64,000 nt of DNA, from the NCBI GenBank assembly GCA_027449685.1, contig DAIDLC010000002.1, forward strand, positions 151,477-215,476. Direction: 5' to 3'. The position numbers were made by a program, and so were the translations under genes. Every line of letters begins with the position of its first letter. Position 1 is the stretch's first letter. Origin of the DNA: Ferrovaceae bacterium. GTDB lineage: Bacteria; Pseudomonadota; Gammaproteobacteria; Burkholderiales; Ferrovaceae. Shown here piece after piece: positions 9,583 through 20,047 of this stretch. Below the pieces are notes generated by a model that saw only the letters and a program-made list of their open reading frames with translations, was not told the DNA's origin and ran no database searches.

Positions 9583-10446
9583 ATGCCGCGCCATTGGACC
9601 CCTGGACTGCTCTCCATCATCATTCCCACCTGGAACAATTTAGAACTGTTACAACTTTGTCTGGAAGGGATCAAGCGCCACACCACCTGTGCTTATCAGG
9701 TGGTTCTGCACATCAATGAGGGTATGGATGGCACGTTGGATTGGGTTCGCGCTCAAGGCATTCTGCACACCTACAGTGAGCAGAATGTGGGGATCTGTCA
9801 TGCCGTCAATCGTGCTGCAGCCCTGAGCTCTGGCGAATATATTCTTTATCTCAATGACGACATGTTCTGCTGTCCTGGGTGGGATCAAGCGCTCCTGGCG
9901 CGGGTGTCACTTCTGGGTACAACGGCCTTCATGCTCTCTGGAACCATGATCGAACCCCGAGAGAGTGGCAACCCCTGTGTGGTAGTCAAAAATTTTGGCT
10001 CTGGCCCGGAAAACTTCGAAATGGGCCGTTTGCTGGCAGAGGTTGACAAGTTATATCGCCCTGACTGGTACGGGGCCACTTGGCCACCAACTTGCGTGCA
10101 TCGTGAATGGTGGGATAGGGTGGGGGGGTATAGCGAGGAGTTTTCACCAGGCATGAGCAGTGATAATGATTTTTCCATGAAGATGTGGCAGGCCGGTTGC
10201 CGGATTTTTCAAGGTGTTGGAAACTCGCTGGTGTATCATTTCATGTCACGATCCACGGGTAAAGTCGTCAAGAACGATGGAAGAAAGCAATTTTTGCAAA
10301 AATGGGGAATGACTCAGTCCACCTTTGATCGCCACTACCTGCGCCGCGGTTTACCATTAGAACGCGACCTTTTACCGGAACCCGTACATTCCCTGCACTG
10401 GTATTGGGACCTTCTTCGTGGCACCATGAAAAAACAGTTCTTGTAG
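9583..10446 (+). CDS. family 2 glycosyltransferase
   Basis: 287-residue GT-A fold transferase: LSIIIPTWNN at the start binds the nucleotide sugar, NDDM near residue 93 is the metal-binding DXD-type motif, and a later acidic loop (SSDNDFSMKMWQAG) resembles the acceptor or base region. No membrane segment is evident. ATG 9583 is chosen with AGGGG about 12 bases upstream; a TTG at 9571 is in frame. The gene follows topA and converges on gyrB with five bases between stops. It has no related neighbours here, so donor, acceptor and pathway (LPS, exopolysaccharide or protein glycan) cannot be assigned. Possibly a later insertion into the replication cluster. Confidence 0.85.
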   Translation: MPRHWTPGLLSIIIPTWNNLELLQLCLEGIKRHTTCAYQVVLHINEGMDGTLDWVRAQGILHTYSEQNVGICHAVNRAAALSSGEYILYLNDDMFCCPGWDQALLARVSLLGTTAFMLSGTMIEPRESGNPCVVVKNFGSGPENFEMGRLLAEVDKLYRPDWYGATWPPTCVHREWWDRVGGYSEEFSPGMSSDNDFSMKMWQAGCRIFQGVGNSLVYHFMSRSTGKVVKNDGRKQFLQKWGMTQSTFDRHYLRRGLPLERDLLPEPVHSLHWYWDLLRGTMKKQFL

Positions 10447-10451
10447 ATCAA

Positions 10452-12893
<2,442 letters not shown>

Positions 12894-13012
12894 TCAAGAA
12901 TATTCTGTTATTGAATCCCTGCTCCTGAATTTATAAGCCATAGAATGAATGATTCAGTTTCACCCTATCATGTATTTCATATTCATGCTCTGGACTTGAG
13001 TATATTTGCCGC

Positions 13013-14128
13013 TTAAATACGCATGGGCATGACAACATATTTGAAGCGTTCTTCAGCTTCTGGAACAGTAATCAGCAGACTGCTATTGGCATCTCCCAGG
13101 GAACAGATCAAGCGATCTACATTGATGTGATTCATCACGTCCAGCAAATAAGTAAAGTTGAACCCTATGTCCATGGGTTCCTGATCATAGATCACATCGA
13201 TTTCTTCTTTTGCCTCTTCTTGTTCACCATTGGTGCAAACAATGGCCAGACAGTTTTTGGCCAACAATAAACGAACACCCTTGATTTTTTCATTAGATAA
13301 AATTGTGGCGCGTTGTAGGGCTTGTAACAGCTCCAGGCGCTGCAGGGTGAGATGTTTATTGTAATTACTGGGTATTACGCGATTATAATCAGGAAATTTC
13401 CCATCGATGACTTTTGACAGCAGTTCGATATTTCCAAACAAGAACTCTACCTGGTTACTGCGTAAAGTCATTTTTACCATTTCATCTACAGGTGCTAATA
13501 ATTTTATCAATTCGAAAATTGTTTTTCGCGGAATGATGGTCTCGATTTTTTCGTGATAATCCGGCAATAATTCCATGGTATAACTCAACCGATGCCCGTC
13601 CGTTGCCACGACAGTCAGTTGGTTTCCAACCACCTGCAGCAGCGCGCCGTTCAGGTAATAGCGCACATCCTGCTGGGCCATGGAAAATTGCACACGTTCC
13701 AGTAATGTTTTGAGTGTTTTTTGAGGAATATTCAGTGTTACCCCTTCTGAGTCCGTGGTTTTAACTGTAGGAAAATCCTCACCCTTGACTGTTTGTAAAT
13801 TGAAGCGGCTTTTTCCTGATTTGATCGTCAAGCGATTTTCGCCAAGATCGAGGCTCAAGGCACTGGCTTCTGGCAGATTTCTTAAAATATCATGTAATTT
13901 CTTTGCTGATACTGCAAAGCAAATCGTTTCACCATCTTGTTCCAAAGAAGGTTCGGGATTCGTTCGTATTTGTACTTCCATGTCCGTCGCTGTCAGGGAT
14001 AGCGATTCGCCGCGTGACTGGATCAACACGTTTGCCAGTACAGGCATGGTATGTTTTCGTTCTACGATACCAATGACGGATTGCAGTGGATCCAATAATG
14101 ACTCGCGTGATGTTTTAATGATTGTCAT
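13013..14128 (-). CDS. dnaN: DNA polymerase III beta subunit (sliding clamp)
   Basis: Ring-shaped processivity clamp. 371 residues, the normal length, with three similar domains; recognisable segments include the N-terminal MTIIKTSRESLLDPLQSVIGIVERKHTMP beginning (first residues seen), TDGHRLSY near 173-180 and the C-terminal KYVVMPMRI ending. It lies 265 bases downstream of dnaA and 158 bases upstream of gyrB on the minus strand. The gap to dnaA holds perfect DnaA boxes, so dnaN may have its own DnaA-responsive promoter. Confidence 0.97.
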   Translation of the reverse strand: MTIIKTSRESLLDPLQSVIGIVERKHTMPVLANVLIQSRGESLSLTATDMEVQIRTNPEPSLEQDGETICFAVSAKKLHDILRNLPEASALSLDLGENRLTIKSGKSRFNLQTVKGEDFPTVKTTDSEGVTLNIPQKTLKTLLERVQFSMAQQDVRYYLNGALLQVVGNQLTVVATDGHRLSYTMELLPDYHEKIETIIPRKTIFELIKLLAPVDEMVKMTLRSNQVEFLFGNIELLSKVIDGKFPDYNRVIPSNYNKHLTLQRLELLQALQRATILSNEKIKGVRLLLAKNCLAIVCTNGEQEEAKEEIDVIYDQEPMDIGFNFTYLLDVMNHINVDRLICSLGDANSSLLITVPEAEERFKYVVMPMRI

Positions 14129-14239
14129 GGATTAAACCTGATAATAGATAGTTAAGTGCATGAAGAATTGTGTGCTAGGCTATTTTTATTCTTTAAATCA
14201 ACAGGATATGCTGTTTTAAAACCCTGTATAAATGCTGTT

Positions 14240-14334
14240 ATGTTGTGGGGATGATTTGTGGATAATTTTAGAAATCTGTCAAAGCCGTTACTTATCCACA
14301 TATGTTCCCCAGGCAATACAGAAGTTATACAAAA
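14240..14334. promoter_or_regulatory. DnaA box cluster between dnaA and dnaN, candidate oriC
   Basis: The dnaA-dnaN spacer 14129-14393 contains two perfect DnaA boxes in opposite orientations: TGTGGATAA at 14257-14265 and TTATCCACA at 14292-14300. Weaker matches are TGTGGGGAT near 14244 and TTATACAAA near 14326 (7 of 9). AT-rich sequence lies on the dnaN side (about 14150-14240). Perfect boxes plus AT-rich DNA beside dnaA are what a bacterial origin looks like; regulation of dnaN is an alternative reading. Confidence 0.6.
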
Positions 14335-14393
14335 TTTTCAACGCAGCCTTCCGCACTGCCTCAGTAAGAGTGTAACCCCTTGAAAATATTTGG

Positions 14394-15737
14394 TTACCCA
14401 TTCAGTATTTGTTGAAGCGCCAAGTAATCTCGTTGAATGCCATTATCGCTCGCACAGAGTTCCTGCATTTTTCTGCAGGCATGTAATACGGTAGTATGAT
14501 CTCTTCCTCCAAAAGCATCCCCTATATCTGGAAGACTCAAATTGGTGATGTCCTTTGCCAACGCCATGGCCATCTGACGTGGTCTAGCCAGTGCGCGGGT
14601 TCTTTTCTTTGAAAACATGTCTCCTACCTTGATCTTGTAGTAATCCGCAACCGTCTTCTGGATGTTTTCGATCGAGACCTGACGATGCTGTAATGCGAGC
14701 AAATCTTTCAGTGCTTCTCGTGTGGAAAGTAGCGTAATACTGTCTCCTTTGAAACGCGCGTACGCCTGTACTCGTTTGAGGGCCCCTTCCAGTTCACGCA
14801 CGTTGGAGCGAATATGTTTGGCAATGAAAAAGGCCACATCCTCATCCAGACTGACTCCTTCTTGTCGTGCTTTGTTGTACAGGATTGCTACACGCATCTC
14901 CAGTTCTGGGGGCTCTACAGCAACTGTCAATCCCCATCCAAATCGTGAAATGAGTCTTTCTTCCATACCGGCAATTTCTTTGGGAAAGCTGTCACAGGTG
15001 ATGATGACCTGCCGGTGGGATTCTACCAACGCATTGAAAGCAAAGAAAAATTCCTCTTGAGTCCGGGCTTTTCCTCCAAAAAATTGAATGTCATCGATCA
15101 TCAGTAAATCCAGAGAATGATAATAGCGCTTGAAACTGTCAAAAGACTTATGCTGGTAGGCTCTGACCACATCAGACACATATTTCTCGGCGTGTAAGTA
15201 GCGAACCTTGGCATGAGGGTTACGCTCCAGTATCTGGTTTCCGATGGCCTGAATCAAATGGGTTTTCCCTAAGCCAACGCCACCATAGATAAACAGGGGG
15301 TTATAAGCCGTCCCCAGATTTTCCCCCACCTGAAGCGCAGCGGCTCGCGCAAGTTGATTGGCTTTACCCCCAACAAAGTTGGAGAAAGTAAAATTTGGGT
15401 TCAGGCGACTGCCATCCAGCAGTGCGGATGGGGGAGGTTTCCCCGGGTTGTGTTGTTTTTGTGAGTCGTTTTTGGAGGTTTCGGAAACCTCTTCTTGAGG
15501 TGCGGGCTCTTGGCGTTGAATCAGGTTGATCGCTCCAATACCGTGCTGTCGGCCCAGGGATTCGATGCGTGCCAGATACAACTTTTTGACCCATTGAAGA
15601 ATGAAACGGTTAGGTGCAATCAAGGTGACCGAGCCCGCAGAAAACTCGCACTGCAGCGGTTTGATCCAGGTTCCAAACTGCTGCTCCGGGATTTCTTGGC
15701 GCAGTTGATCGAGTGTGTCGTTCCAGGGGTCACTCAT
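14394..15737 (-). CDS. dnaA: chromosomal replication initiator DnaA
   Basis: AAA+ initiator that binds DnaA boxes and opens oriC. 447 residues: N-terminal domain I (about 1-85), a linker (about 86-115), AAA+ core with Walker [11 protein letters not shown] near 151-160 and Walker [14 protein letters not shown] near 210, and the domain IV helix-turn-helix with the signature [13 protein letters not shown] near the end. ATG 15737. Divergent from rpmH; the 206-base spacer has DnaA boxes and a likely autoregulated promoter. Confidence 0.98.
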   Translation of the reverse strand: MSDPWNDTLDQLRQEIPEQQFGTWIKPLQCEFSAGSVTLIAPNRFILQWVKKLYLARIESLGRQHGIGAINLIQRQEPAPQEEVSETSKNDSQKQHNPGKPPPSALLDGSRLNPNFTFSNFVGGKANQLARAAALQVGENLGTAYNPLFIYGGVGLGKTHLIQAIGNQILERNPHAKVRYLHAEKYVSDVVRAYQHKSFDSFKRYYHSLDLLMIDDIQFFGGKARTQEEFFFAFNALVESHRQVIITCDSFPKEIAGMEERLISRFGWGLTVAVEPPELEMRVAILYNKARQEGVSLDEDVAFFIAKHIRSNVRELEGALKRVQAYARFKGDSITLLSTREALKDLLALQHRQVSIENIQKTVADYYKIKVGDMFSKKRTRALARPRQMAMALAKDITNLSLPDIGDAFGGRDHTTVLHACRKMQELCASDNGIQRDYLALQQILNG

Positions 15738-15742
15738 AGGTA

Positions 15743-15872
15743 ATCTTTTGATCTTAAATTTATTTTTATAATTTGTCGGAGTCGAGGAGGAAGCCTTAAG
15801 GCGCTTATCGCAGTGCTATTCTAGCGATTCATAAGCGACTTATCCACTGTCATTTAAGACCCTTGTGGATAT
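15743..15872. promoter_or_regulatory. dnaA-rpmH spacer: AT-rich tract and DnaA boxes
   Basis: The spacer 15738-15943 holds an AT-rich stretch next to dnaA (15743-15778), a 10-base palindrome GCCTTAAGGC (15793-15802), an inverted repeat CGCTTAT/ATAAGCG (15802-15808 and 15831-15837), and two DnaA boxes that each match 8 of 9 bases: TTATCCACT (15840-15848) and TGTGGATAT (15864-15872). In several proteobacteria oriC lies between dnaA and rpmH, so this is the second origin candidate. The gene direction change, minus to plus, also occurs here. Confidence 0.55.
15818..15846 (-). promoter_or_regulatory. candidate dnaA promoter overlapping a DnaA box
   Basis: On the minus strand TGGATA (15841-15846) and TAGAAT (15818-15823) are separated by 17 bases, a reasonable sigma-70 pair pointing at dnaA. 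The -35 hexamer lies inside the DnaA box at 15840-15848, which would allow DnaA to repress its own transcription, as known in other bacteria. Pattern match only. Confidence 0.45.
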
Positions 15873-15879
15873 ATACTAC

Positions 15880-15909
15880 TTGACTTGCCATGCCTTTTCA
15901 GGGTTTAAT
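15880..15909 (+). promoter_or_regulatory. candidate rpmH promoter
   Basis: TTGACT (15880-15885) and TTTAAT (15904-15909) with an 18-base spacer lie 35 bases before the rpmH start, in the correct direction for the rpmH-rnpA-yidD-yidC-mnmE operon. A DnaA box (15864-15872) sits just upstream of the -35. Confidence 0.55.
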
Positions 15910-15943
15910 TGCGGGTTCTGTTAACCGGTTCGAGAAATAGATC

Positions 15944-16078
15944 ATGAAGCGTACCTACCAGCCCTCAGTTACCAAACGTAAACGCACCCATGGTTTCCGC
16001 GTGCGCATGAAAACCCGTGGTGGCCGCGCTGTCATTAATGCTCGCCGTTCTCGTGGTCGGGCCAGGTTGGCTGTTTAA
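15944..16078 (+). CDS. rpmH: 50S ribosomal protein L34
   Basis: 44-residue, very basic ribosomal protein beginning [18 protein letters not shown] and ending [11 protein letters not shown], the invariant L34 pattern. First gene of the conserved rpmH-rnpA-yidD-yidC-mnmE operon and divergent from dnaA. Confidence 0.98.
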   Translation: MKRTYQPSVTKRKRTHGFRVRMKTRGGRAVINARRSRGRARLAV

Positions 16079-16095
16079 CCAGTGCCTGGACGGGC

Positions 16096-16467
16096 GTGAT
16101 TTATCAAAAACTGTCGGATCGTGGAAGTTTTCAAGCAGTATTTGATGCGCGTTGTGGACATGCCAGATCTTTGCTGAGGATGATGGCACGACCCAATCAG
16201 CGGTGTGTGGCACGGCTTGGAATCGTTGTGGGACGAAAGATATGTCCAAGCGCTGTGGGCCGAAACTACATGAAGCGCGTGGGACGTGAGCTATTTCGAT
16301 CGTATGCTCTCCAACTGACCGGGCTTGATGTGGTGATTGTCATTCGCAAACATTTTGAAAAACAGGATTTTTCCCTGTTTTCGTCGGAATTTGAGGGTTT
16401 GGCTCAGAAAATTCAGAAATGTCGCGATTTATCCAATTTCTCATCCGCCTCTACCAAATTGGCCTGA
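16096..16467 (+). CDS. rnpA: ribonuclease P protein component
   Basis: Protein subunit that helps the RNase P RNA cleave tRNA 5' leaders. 123 residues, basic. The family core is seen: [10 protein letters not shown] near the start, [10 protein letters not shown], and the RNA-binding [16 protein letters not shown] helix near 52-68. The likely start is GTG 16096, 17 bases after rpmH; the N-terminus is shorter than usual but no ATG lies upstream in frame. Its last 49 bases overlap yidD, as is common. Confidence 0.93.
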   Translation: MIYQKLSDRGSFQAVFDARCGHARSLLRMMARPNQRCVARLGIVVGRKICPSAVGRNYMKRVGRELFRSYALQLTGLDVVIVIRKHFEKQDFSLFSSEFEGLAQKIQKCRDLSNFSSASTKLA

Positions 16468-16628
16468 GCCCTGTGCTCGGCTCCCATTGTCGTTTTGAAC
16501 CCAGCTGTTCTCACTATGCTTCGGAAGCCATAACGCGGTATGGTGTGGCGCGCGGCGGTATGCTCTCATTGCGACGAATTTGCCGCTGCCACCCCTTCCA
16601 TCCTGGTGGTTATGATCCTGTTCCTTGA
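16419..16628 (+). CDS. yidD: membrane protein insertion efficiency factor YidD
   Basis: 69-residue protein with an N-terminal amphipathic helix ([18 protein letters not shown]) and the three-Cys family core [19 protein letters not shown] followed by [17 protein letters not shown]. YidD is thought to assist YidC-dependent membrane insertion. It begins inside rnpA and ends 8 bases before the yidC start. Confidence 0.96.
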   Translation: MSRFIQFLIRLYQIGLSPVLGSHCRFEPSCSHYASEAITRYGVARGGMLSLRRICRCHPFHPGGYDPVP

Positions 16629-16636
16629 GAAAACCC

Positions 16637-18340
16637 ATGAATTTTCAACGTATCATCCCCCTCGTAATCTTCACGGTTTCCAGTTTCATGTTATGGGACG
16701 CCTGGCAAACTCACCAAAAGCAGGTTTTGTTGACGCACTCCGGTCAAGCAACCCTTTCTACTTTGCCTACCAGCACCAACACGCCCTCAGGGGGCGTGGC
16801 ATCGGTTCCTGCATCTAATAACGCTCCAGTGTCCAATGGTTCGTCAGCTGCCGGTCTCCCAGGTCGCTCAGGGTCTGTTGAGCACCCTGGGGTTGCGGCT
16901 AATGAGCTCCAGCGGGGCACGCGCGTATCGGTCCAAACCGATGTGATTGCAGCGGAATTGGATGCGGATGGTGGCGATTTACGTAGTTTGAAATTACTCA
17001 AGCACTTATCCGCTGTTGCAGACAATAAACCCGTGGATTTGTTTGAAGACAACTCTGCGTTGGTCTATGTGGCGCAAAGTGGCTTGTTGGGCCAGGGGCT
17101 ACCAAATCACACCTTCGTATTCACCCCCGATAGAACTTCTGTGGTGATGGCTCCTGGTGCCGAAGAGGCAACCGTCAACTTTACCGCCACCGTACCTGGT
17201 GTGGCGCGCGTTACCAAAACCTGGCATTTCAAGCGCGACAGTTATGTGATTGGACTCGATACCGTGGTAGAGAACCTGGGAACTTCTCCTCTTTCACCCC
17301 AAGCGTATTTTCAGTTTTTGCGCGTATCCAAGGCTCCACCGGGCGATCCCAGGTTTGTCAATACCTACACCGGGCCTGCGATTTATACTGAAGCGTCGAA
17401 ATTTCATAAAGTGTCCTTCCAGGATATCGAGAAGGGAAAAACAGACTATCCCGCAAGCGCAAATAATGGCTGGATTGCCATGTTGCAGCATTATTTCGTT
17501 GCGGCTTGGCTCCCTTCAGCGGGCACGCCACGAGAATTTTATACGCGCAAAGTCGGTAACGATCTCTACACTGCGGGCTTGATCGAACCCATGGGAACTA
17601 TCGCTCCCCAGGCAACTGGCACCTTAGCCATGTCGATCTATGCAGGCCCTCAGGAAGGAAAGAAACTACAATCCCTGGCGCCTGGCCTGGATTTGACCAT
17701 CGATTATGGCTGGCTGACCATCATTGCCACACCTCTGTTTTATGTGCTTTCCATGATTCATGGGTGGGTGGGAAATTGGGGGGCAGCCATCATCTTACTC
17801 ACGATTTTAATCAAAGCGTTGTTCTTCCCCCTTTCAGCTGCAAGTTATAAATCCATGGCCCGTATGCGCTTGGTCCAACCTAAAATGCAACGCATTCGTG
17901 AACAATTTGCCGACGATAAGGCCCGTATGAATCAGGCCATGATGGAATTGTATCGCACCGAAAAAATCAACCCGCTGGGTGGTTGTTTGCCGATGGTTGT
18001 ACAAATTCCGGTTTTCATTGCGCTCTATTGGGTTTTACTCGGTAGCGTGGAGTTGCGTCACGCTCCTTTCGTGGGCTGGATTCACGATTTATCGGCCCAG
18101 GATCCGTACTATATCTTGCCATTGATCATGACGGCCTCCATGTTTATTCAGCAACGGATGAGTCCAAAGCCGCCAGACCCCATTCAAGCCAAAGTGATGT
18201 TGTTCATGCCCCTGGCCTTCAGTGTCATGTTCTTTTTCTTTCCCGCAGGTTTGGTACTGTATTGGGTGGTCAACAATGTACTATCCATCACCCAGCAGTG
18301 GCAGATTGCTCGCATGATGGGTGATGGACACAAACACTGA
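16637..18340 (+). CDS. yidC: membrane protein insertase YidC/OxaI
   Basis: Inner-membrane insertase and chaperone. 567 residues from ATG 16637 (an in-frame TTG lies at 16625). N-terminal membrane anchor near residues 5-20, a low-complexity Ser/Pro/Gly linker, the large periplasmic beta domain (about 100-330), then the conserved C-terminal membrane domain with LLTILIKALFFPLS, MQRIREQFADDKARMNQAMMEL and NPLGGCLPMVVQIPVFIALYW (conserved Arg absent or shifted versus the Gram-positive form was not judged). Its 3' end overlaps the start of mnmE by 17 bases. Confidence 0.97.
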   Translation: MNFQRIIPLVIFTVSSFMLWDAWQTHQKQVLLTHSGQATLSTLPTSTNTPSGGVASVPASNNAPVSNGSSAAGLPGRSGSVEHPGVAANELQRGTRVSVQTDVIAAELDADGGDLRSLKLLKHLSAVADNKPVDLFEDNSALVYVAQSGLLGQGLPNHTFVFTPDRTSVVMAPGAEEATVNFTATVPGVARVTKTWHFKRDSYVIGLDTVVENLGTSPLSPQAYFQFLRVSKAPPGDPRFVNTYTGPAIYTEASKFHKVSFQDIEKGKTDYPASANNGWIAMLQHYFVAAWLPSAGTPREFYTRKVGNDLYTAGLIEPMGTIAPQATGTLAMSIYAGPQEGKKLQSLAPGLDLTIDYGWLTIIATPLFYVLSMIHGWVGNWGAAIILLTILIKALFFPLSAASYKSMARMRLVQPKMQRIREQFADDKARMNQAMMELYRTEKINPLGGCLPMVVQIPVFIALYWVLLGSVELRHAPFVGWIHDLSAQDPYYILPLIMTASMFIQQRMSPKPPDPIQAKVMLFMPLAFSVMFFFFPAGLVLYWVVNNVLSITQQWQIARMMGDGHKH

Positions 18341-19661
18341 CGTCATTGCTGCCATTGCCACTGCACACGGGCCTGCTGGGGTAGGGGTCATTCGTGTATC
18401 AGGTTTCGGCCTGATGGCCATGGCAGCACAACTTACAAGACGGGCAACGCCTTTCGTACCCAGACGAGCCACCCACGCGCATTTTTTCGATCCTGCCGGA
18501 CAGTTGATCGATGAGGGTTTGTTGATCTATTTCCCGGCACCGCATTCCTTTACCGGCGATGACGTGCTCGAATTGCAAGGACATGGTGGCGTGCAAGTCA
18601 TGCATTCGTTACTCCAGAGTTGTTTGGAGTACGGTGCCCGTTTAGCCCGCCCTGGTGAATTTACCCAACGGGCGTTTCTTCACGGAAAATTGGACCTTGC
18701 TCAAGTAGAGGCAGTATCCGATCTAATCAATGCAGAATCGCATAGTGCGGCGTTAGGCGCTATGCGCTCTCTGAGCGGTGCATTTTCAAAACAGGTACGC
18801 CAACTGAGGGAGCAGTTGATTCAGCTTCGCATTCATGTGGAAGGAGCCATCGATTTTTCGGATGAGCCTATCGAATTCCTATCTCGGGAGTCAGTGGACC
18901 AGCAAATTGCTGCGATGCAGCAACATGTTTGCCATATCCTTAACGTAGCTCGGCAAGGTGTGCTCTTACGCACTGGCTCCCACGTTGTCCTCATTGGAGC
19001 GCCTAATGTAGGAAAATCCAGCTTGCTCAACGCATTGACAGAGGAAGACCACGCGCTGGTGACAGACATTCCAGGAACGACACGCGATGTGGTTCGCAGC
19101 CATATGGTTATTCAAGGTGTTTGTTTCCATTTAATCGATACGGCTGGGATTCGCTCCACGACCGACGTGGTAGAGCAGGCGGGCATCGCTCGTACTTGGA
19201 AGGAAATTCAGCGGGCGGATATGGCTTTGGTGGTGGTGGATGCATCTTGCGGTATTACCCAAGAGGATTTACAGCTTTTACAGGAGTTGCCTCGTCAACT
19301 TCCCACGCATGTGGTGATCAATAAAATCGATCTGGCTGTTGGTGCCCAAGACGTTCCCCATACGGCCCTGTCTGTTTCTGCGCTTACGGGAGAGGGACTG
19401 CTCGAACTGAAACAGTTTTTGTTGCAACAAGCGGGTTGGAAACCCACTGCCGAGCCGGTCTTTTTGGCACGAGAAAGACATCTTATTGCTCTGCGAGAAG
19501 CTAATGCAGCCTTATCGGCGGCATGTGAGATACAGCATCCTCTGGAGTTAAAGGCTGAGGAATTGCGTCGTGCCCAGCAAGCCTTGGGGAAAATTTTGGG
19601 TGAGTTTACTTCTGATGATTTGTTAGGGGAGATTTTTTCTTCATTTTGTATTGGCAAATAG
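18324..19661 (+). CDS. mnmE: tRNA modification GTPase MnmE
   Basis: With MnmG adds the carboxymethylaminomethyl group to wobble uridine-34. About 445 residues: N-terminal folate-binding domain (DVIAAIATAHGPAGVGVIRVSG), helical domain, G domain inserted near 215-370 (GAPNVGKSSLLNAL, DIPGTTRDVV, DTAGIR, NKIDL), and the C-terminal FCIGK with the essential Cys. ATG 18324 is inside yidC; a GTG precedes it directly. The partner mnmG begins 386 bases downstream, separated by the two parS sites. Confidence 0.97.
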   Translation: MDTNTDVIAAIATAHGPAGVGVIRVSGFGLMAMAAQLTRRATPFVPRRATHAHFFDPAGQLIDEGLLIYFPAPHSFTGDDVLELQGHGGVQVMHSLLQSCLEYGARLARPGEFTQRAFLHGKLDLAQVEAVSDLINAESHSAALGAMRSLSGAFSKQVRQLREQLIQLRIHVEGAIDFSDEPIEFLSRESVDQQIAAMQQHVCHILNVARQGVLLRTGSHVVLIGAPNVGKSSLLNALTEEDHALVTDIPGTTRDVVRSHMVIQGVCFHLIDTAGIRSTTDVVEQAGIARTWKEIQRADMALVVVDASCGITQEDLQLLQELPRQLPTHVVINKIDLAVGAQDVPHTALSVSALTGEGLLELKQFLLQQAGWKPTAEPVFLARERHLIALREANAALSAACEIQHPLELKAEELRRAQQALGKILGEFTSDDLLGEIFSSFCIGK

Positions 19662-19727
19662 TCTATGTCCTTTAACCGCTATCTAGCGGCTTACCTCCCA
19701 GGTCCTTCTGGTCTCTGTACCAGCGGT

Positions 19728-19743
19728 TGTTTCACGTGAAACA
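19728..19743. promoter_or_regulatory. parS: parS centromere site 1
   Basis: TGTTTCACGTGAAACA is a perfect 16-base palindrome identical to the widespread bacterial parS consensus bound by ParB/Spo0J. It lies 3 kb from parAB and 4 kb from dnaA, the expected origin-proximal position. Confidence 0.95.
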
Positions 19744-19748
19744 TTGAT

Positions 19749-19901
19749 ATGTGCGATGTGGAAGACTTTTGCAGGTGGTATGAATCCAGGTCCGGCAAGT
19801 GCGATGGGCTCCCCCTGGTTGATGGTTGTGGTGCATTTCAGATGAAGGGTCGAATCTCATGCGGTTGGCCAATTGGCTTTTACAACGCCCCAAAACCATG
19901 A
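19749..19901 (+). CDS. possible 50-residue Cys-rich small protein between the parS sites
   Basis: Open frame MCDVEDFCRW...PIGFYNAPKP with five Cys (2, 8, 18, 27, 38) and many aromatic residues. It starts 6 bases after parS site 1 and stops 23 bases before site 2. No ribosome binding site is evident, since the upstream bases are the parS palindrome, and no family is recognised. An open frame of this length can arise by chance, so this is only a candidate. Alternatively the DNA is simply a spacer for ParB spreading. Confidence 0.2.
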   Translation: MCDVEDFCRWYESRSGKCDGLPLVDGCGAFQMKGRISCGWPIGFYNAPKP

Positions 19902-19923
19902 AAAAAAACAGAACCTCAAAGAA

Positions 19924-19939
19924 TGTTTCACGTGAAACC
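19924..19939. promoter_or_regulatory. parS: parS centromere site 2
   Basis: TGTTTCACGTGAAACC matches the parS consensus at 15 of 16 bases, missing only the last base of the palindrome. It is 196 bases (start to start) from the perfect site upstream. Confidence 0.9.
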
Positions 19940-20047
19940 TTCACAAGGTTGAACAGAGTAGTGCGCTAGAATACGGTCAAACCAGTTAAAATCTCATAAG
20001 TTAGGGGGATAGATTTTTGAATGCTGTTGTGAGGATAAGAGGCATCA

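Larger units (their letters stand above)
19662..20047. other. 386-base gene-free spacer between mnmE and mnmG
   Basis: Contains two parS sites (19728-19743 and 19924-19939), a 50-codon open frame between them (19749-19901), and an A-rich tract after that frame. A purine-rich ribosome site (AAGAGG) precedes mnmG near 20035-20041. No convincing terminator for the rpmH operon and no tRNA are seen. Confidence 0.7.

Noticed and set aside
19732..19944. 70-codon minus-strand frame across both parS sites
   Set aside because: Its start lies in one parS and its end in the other, with no family resemblance or ribosome site.
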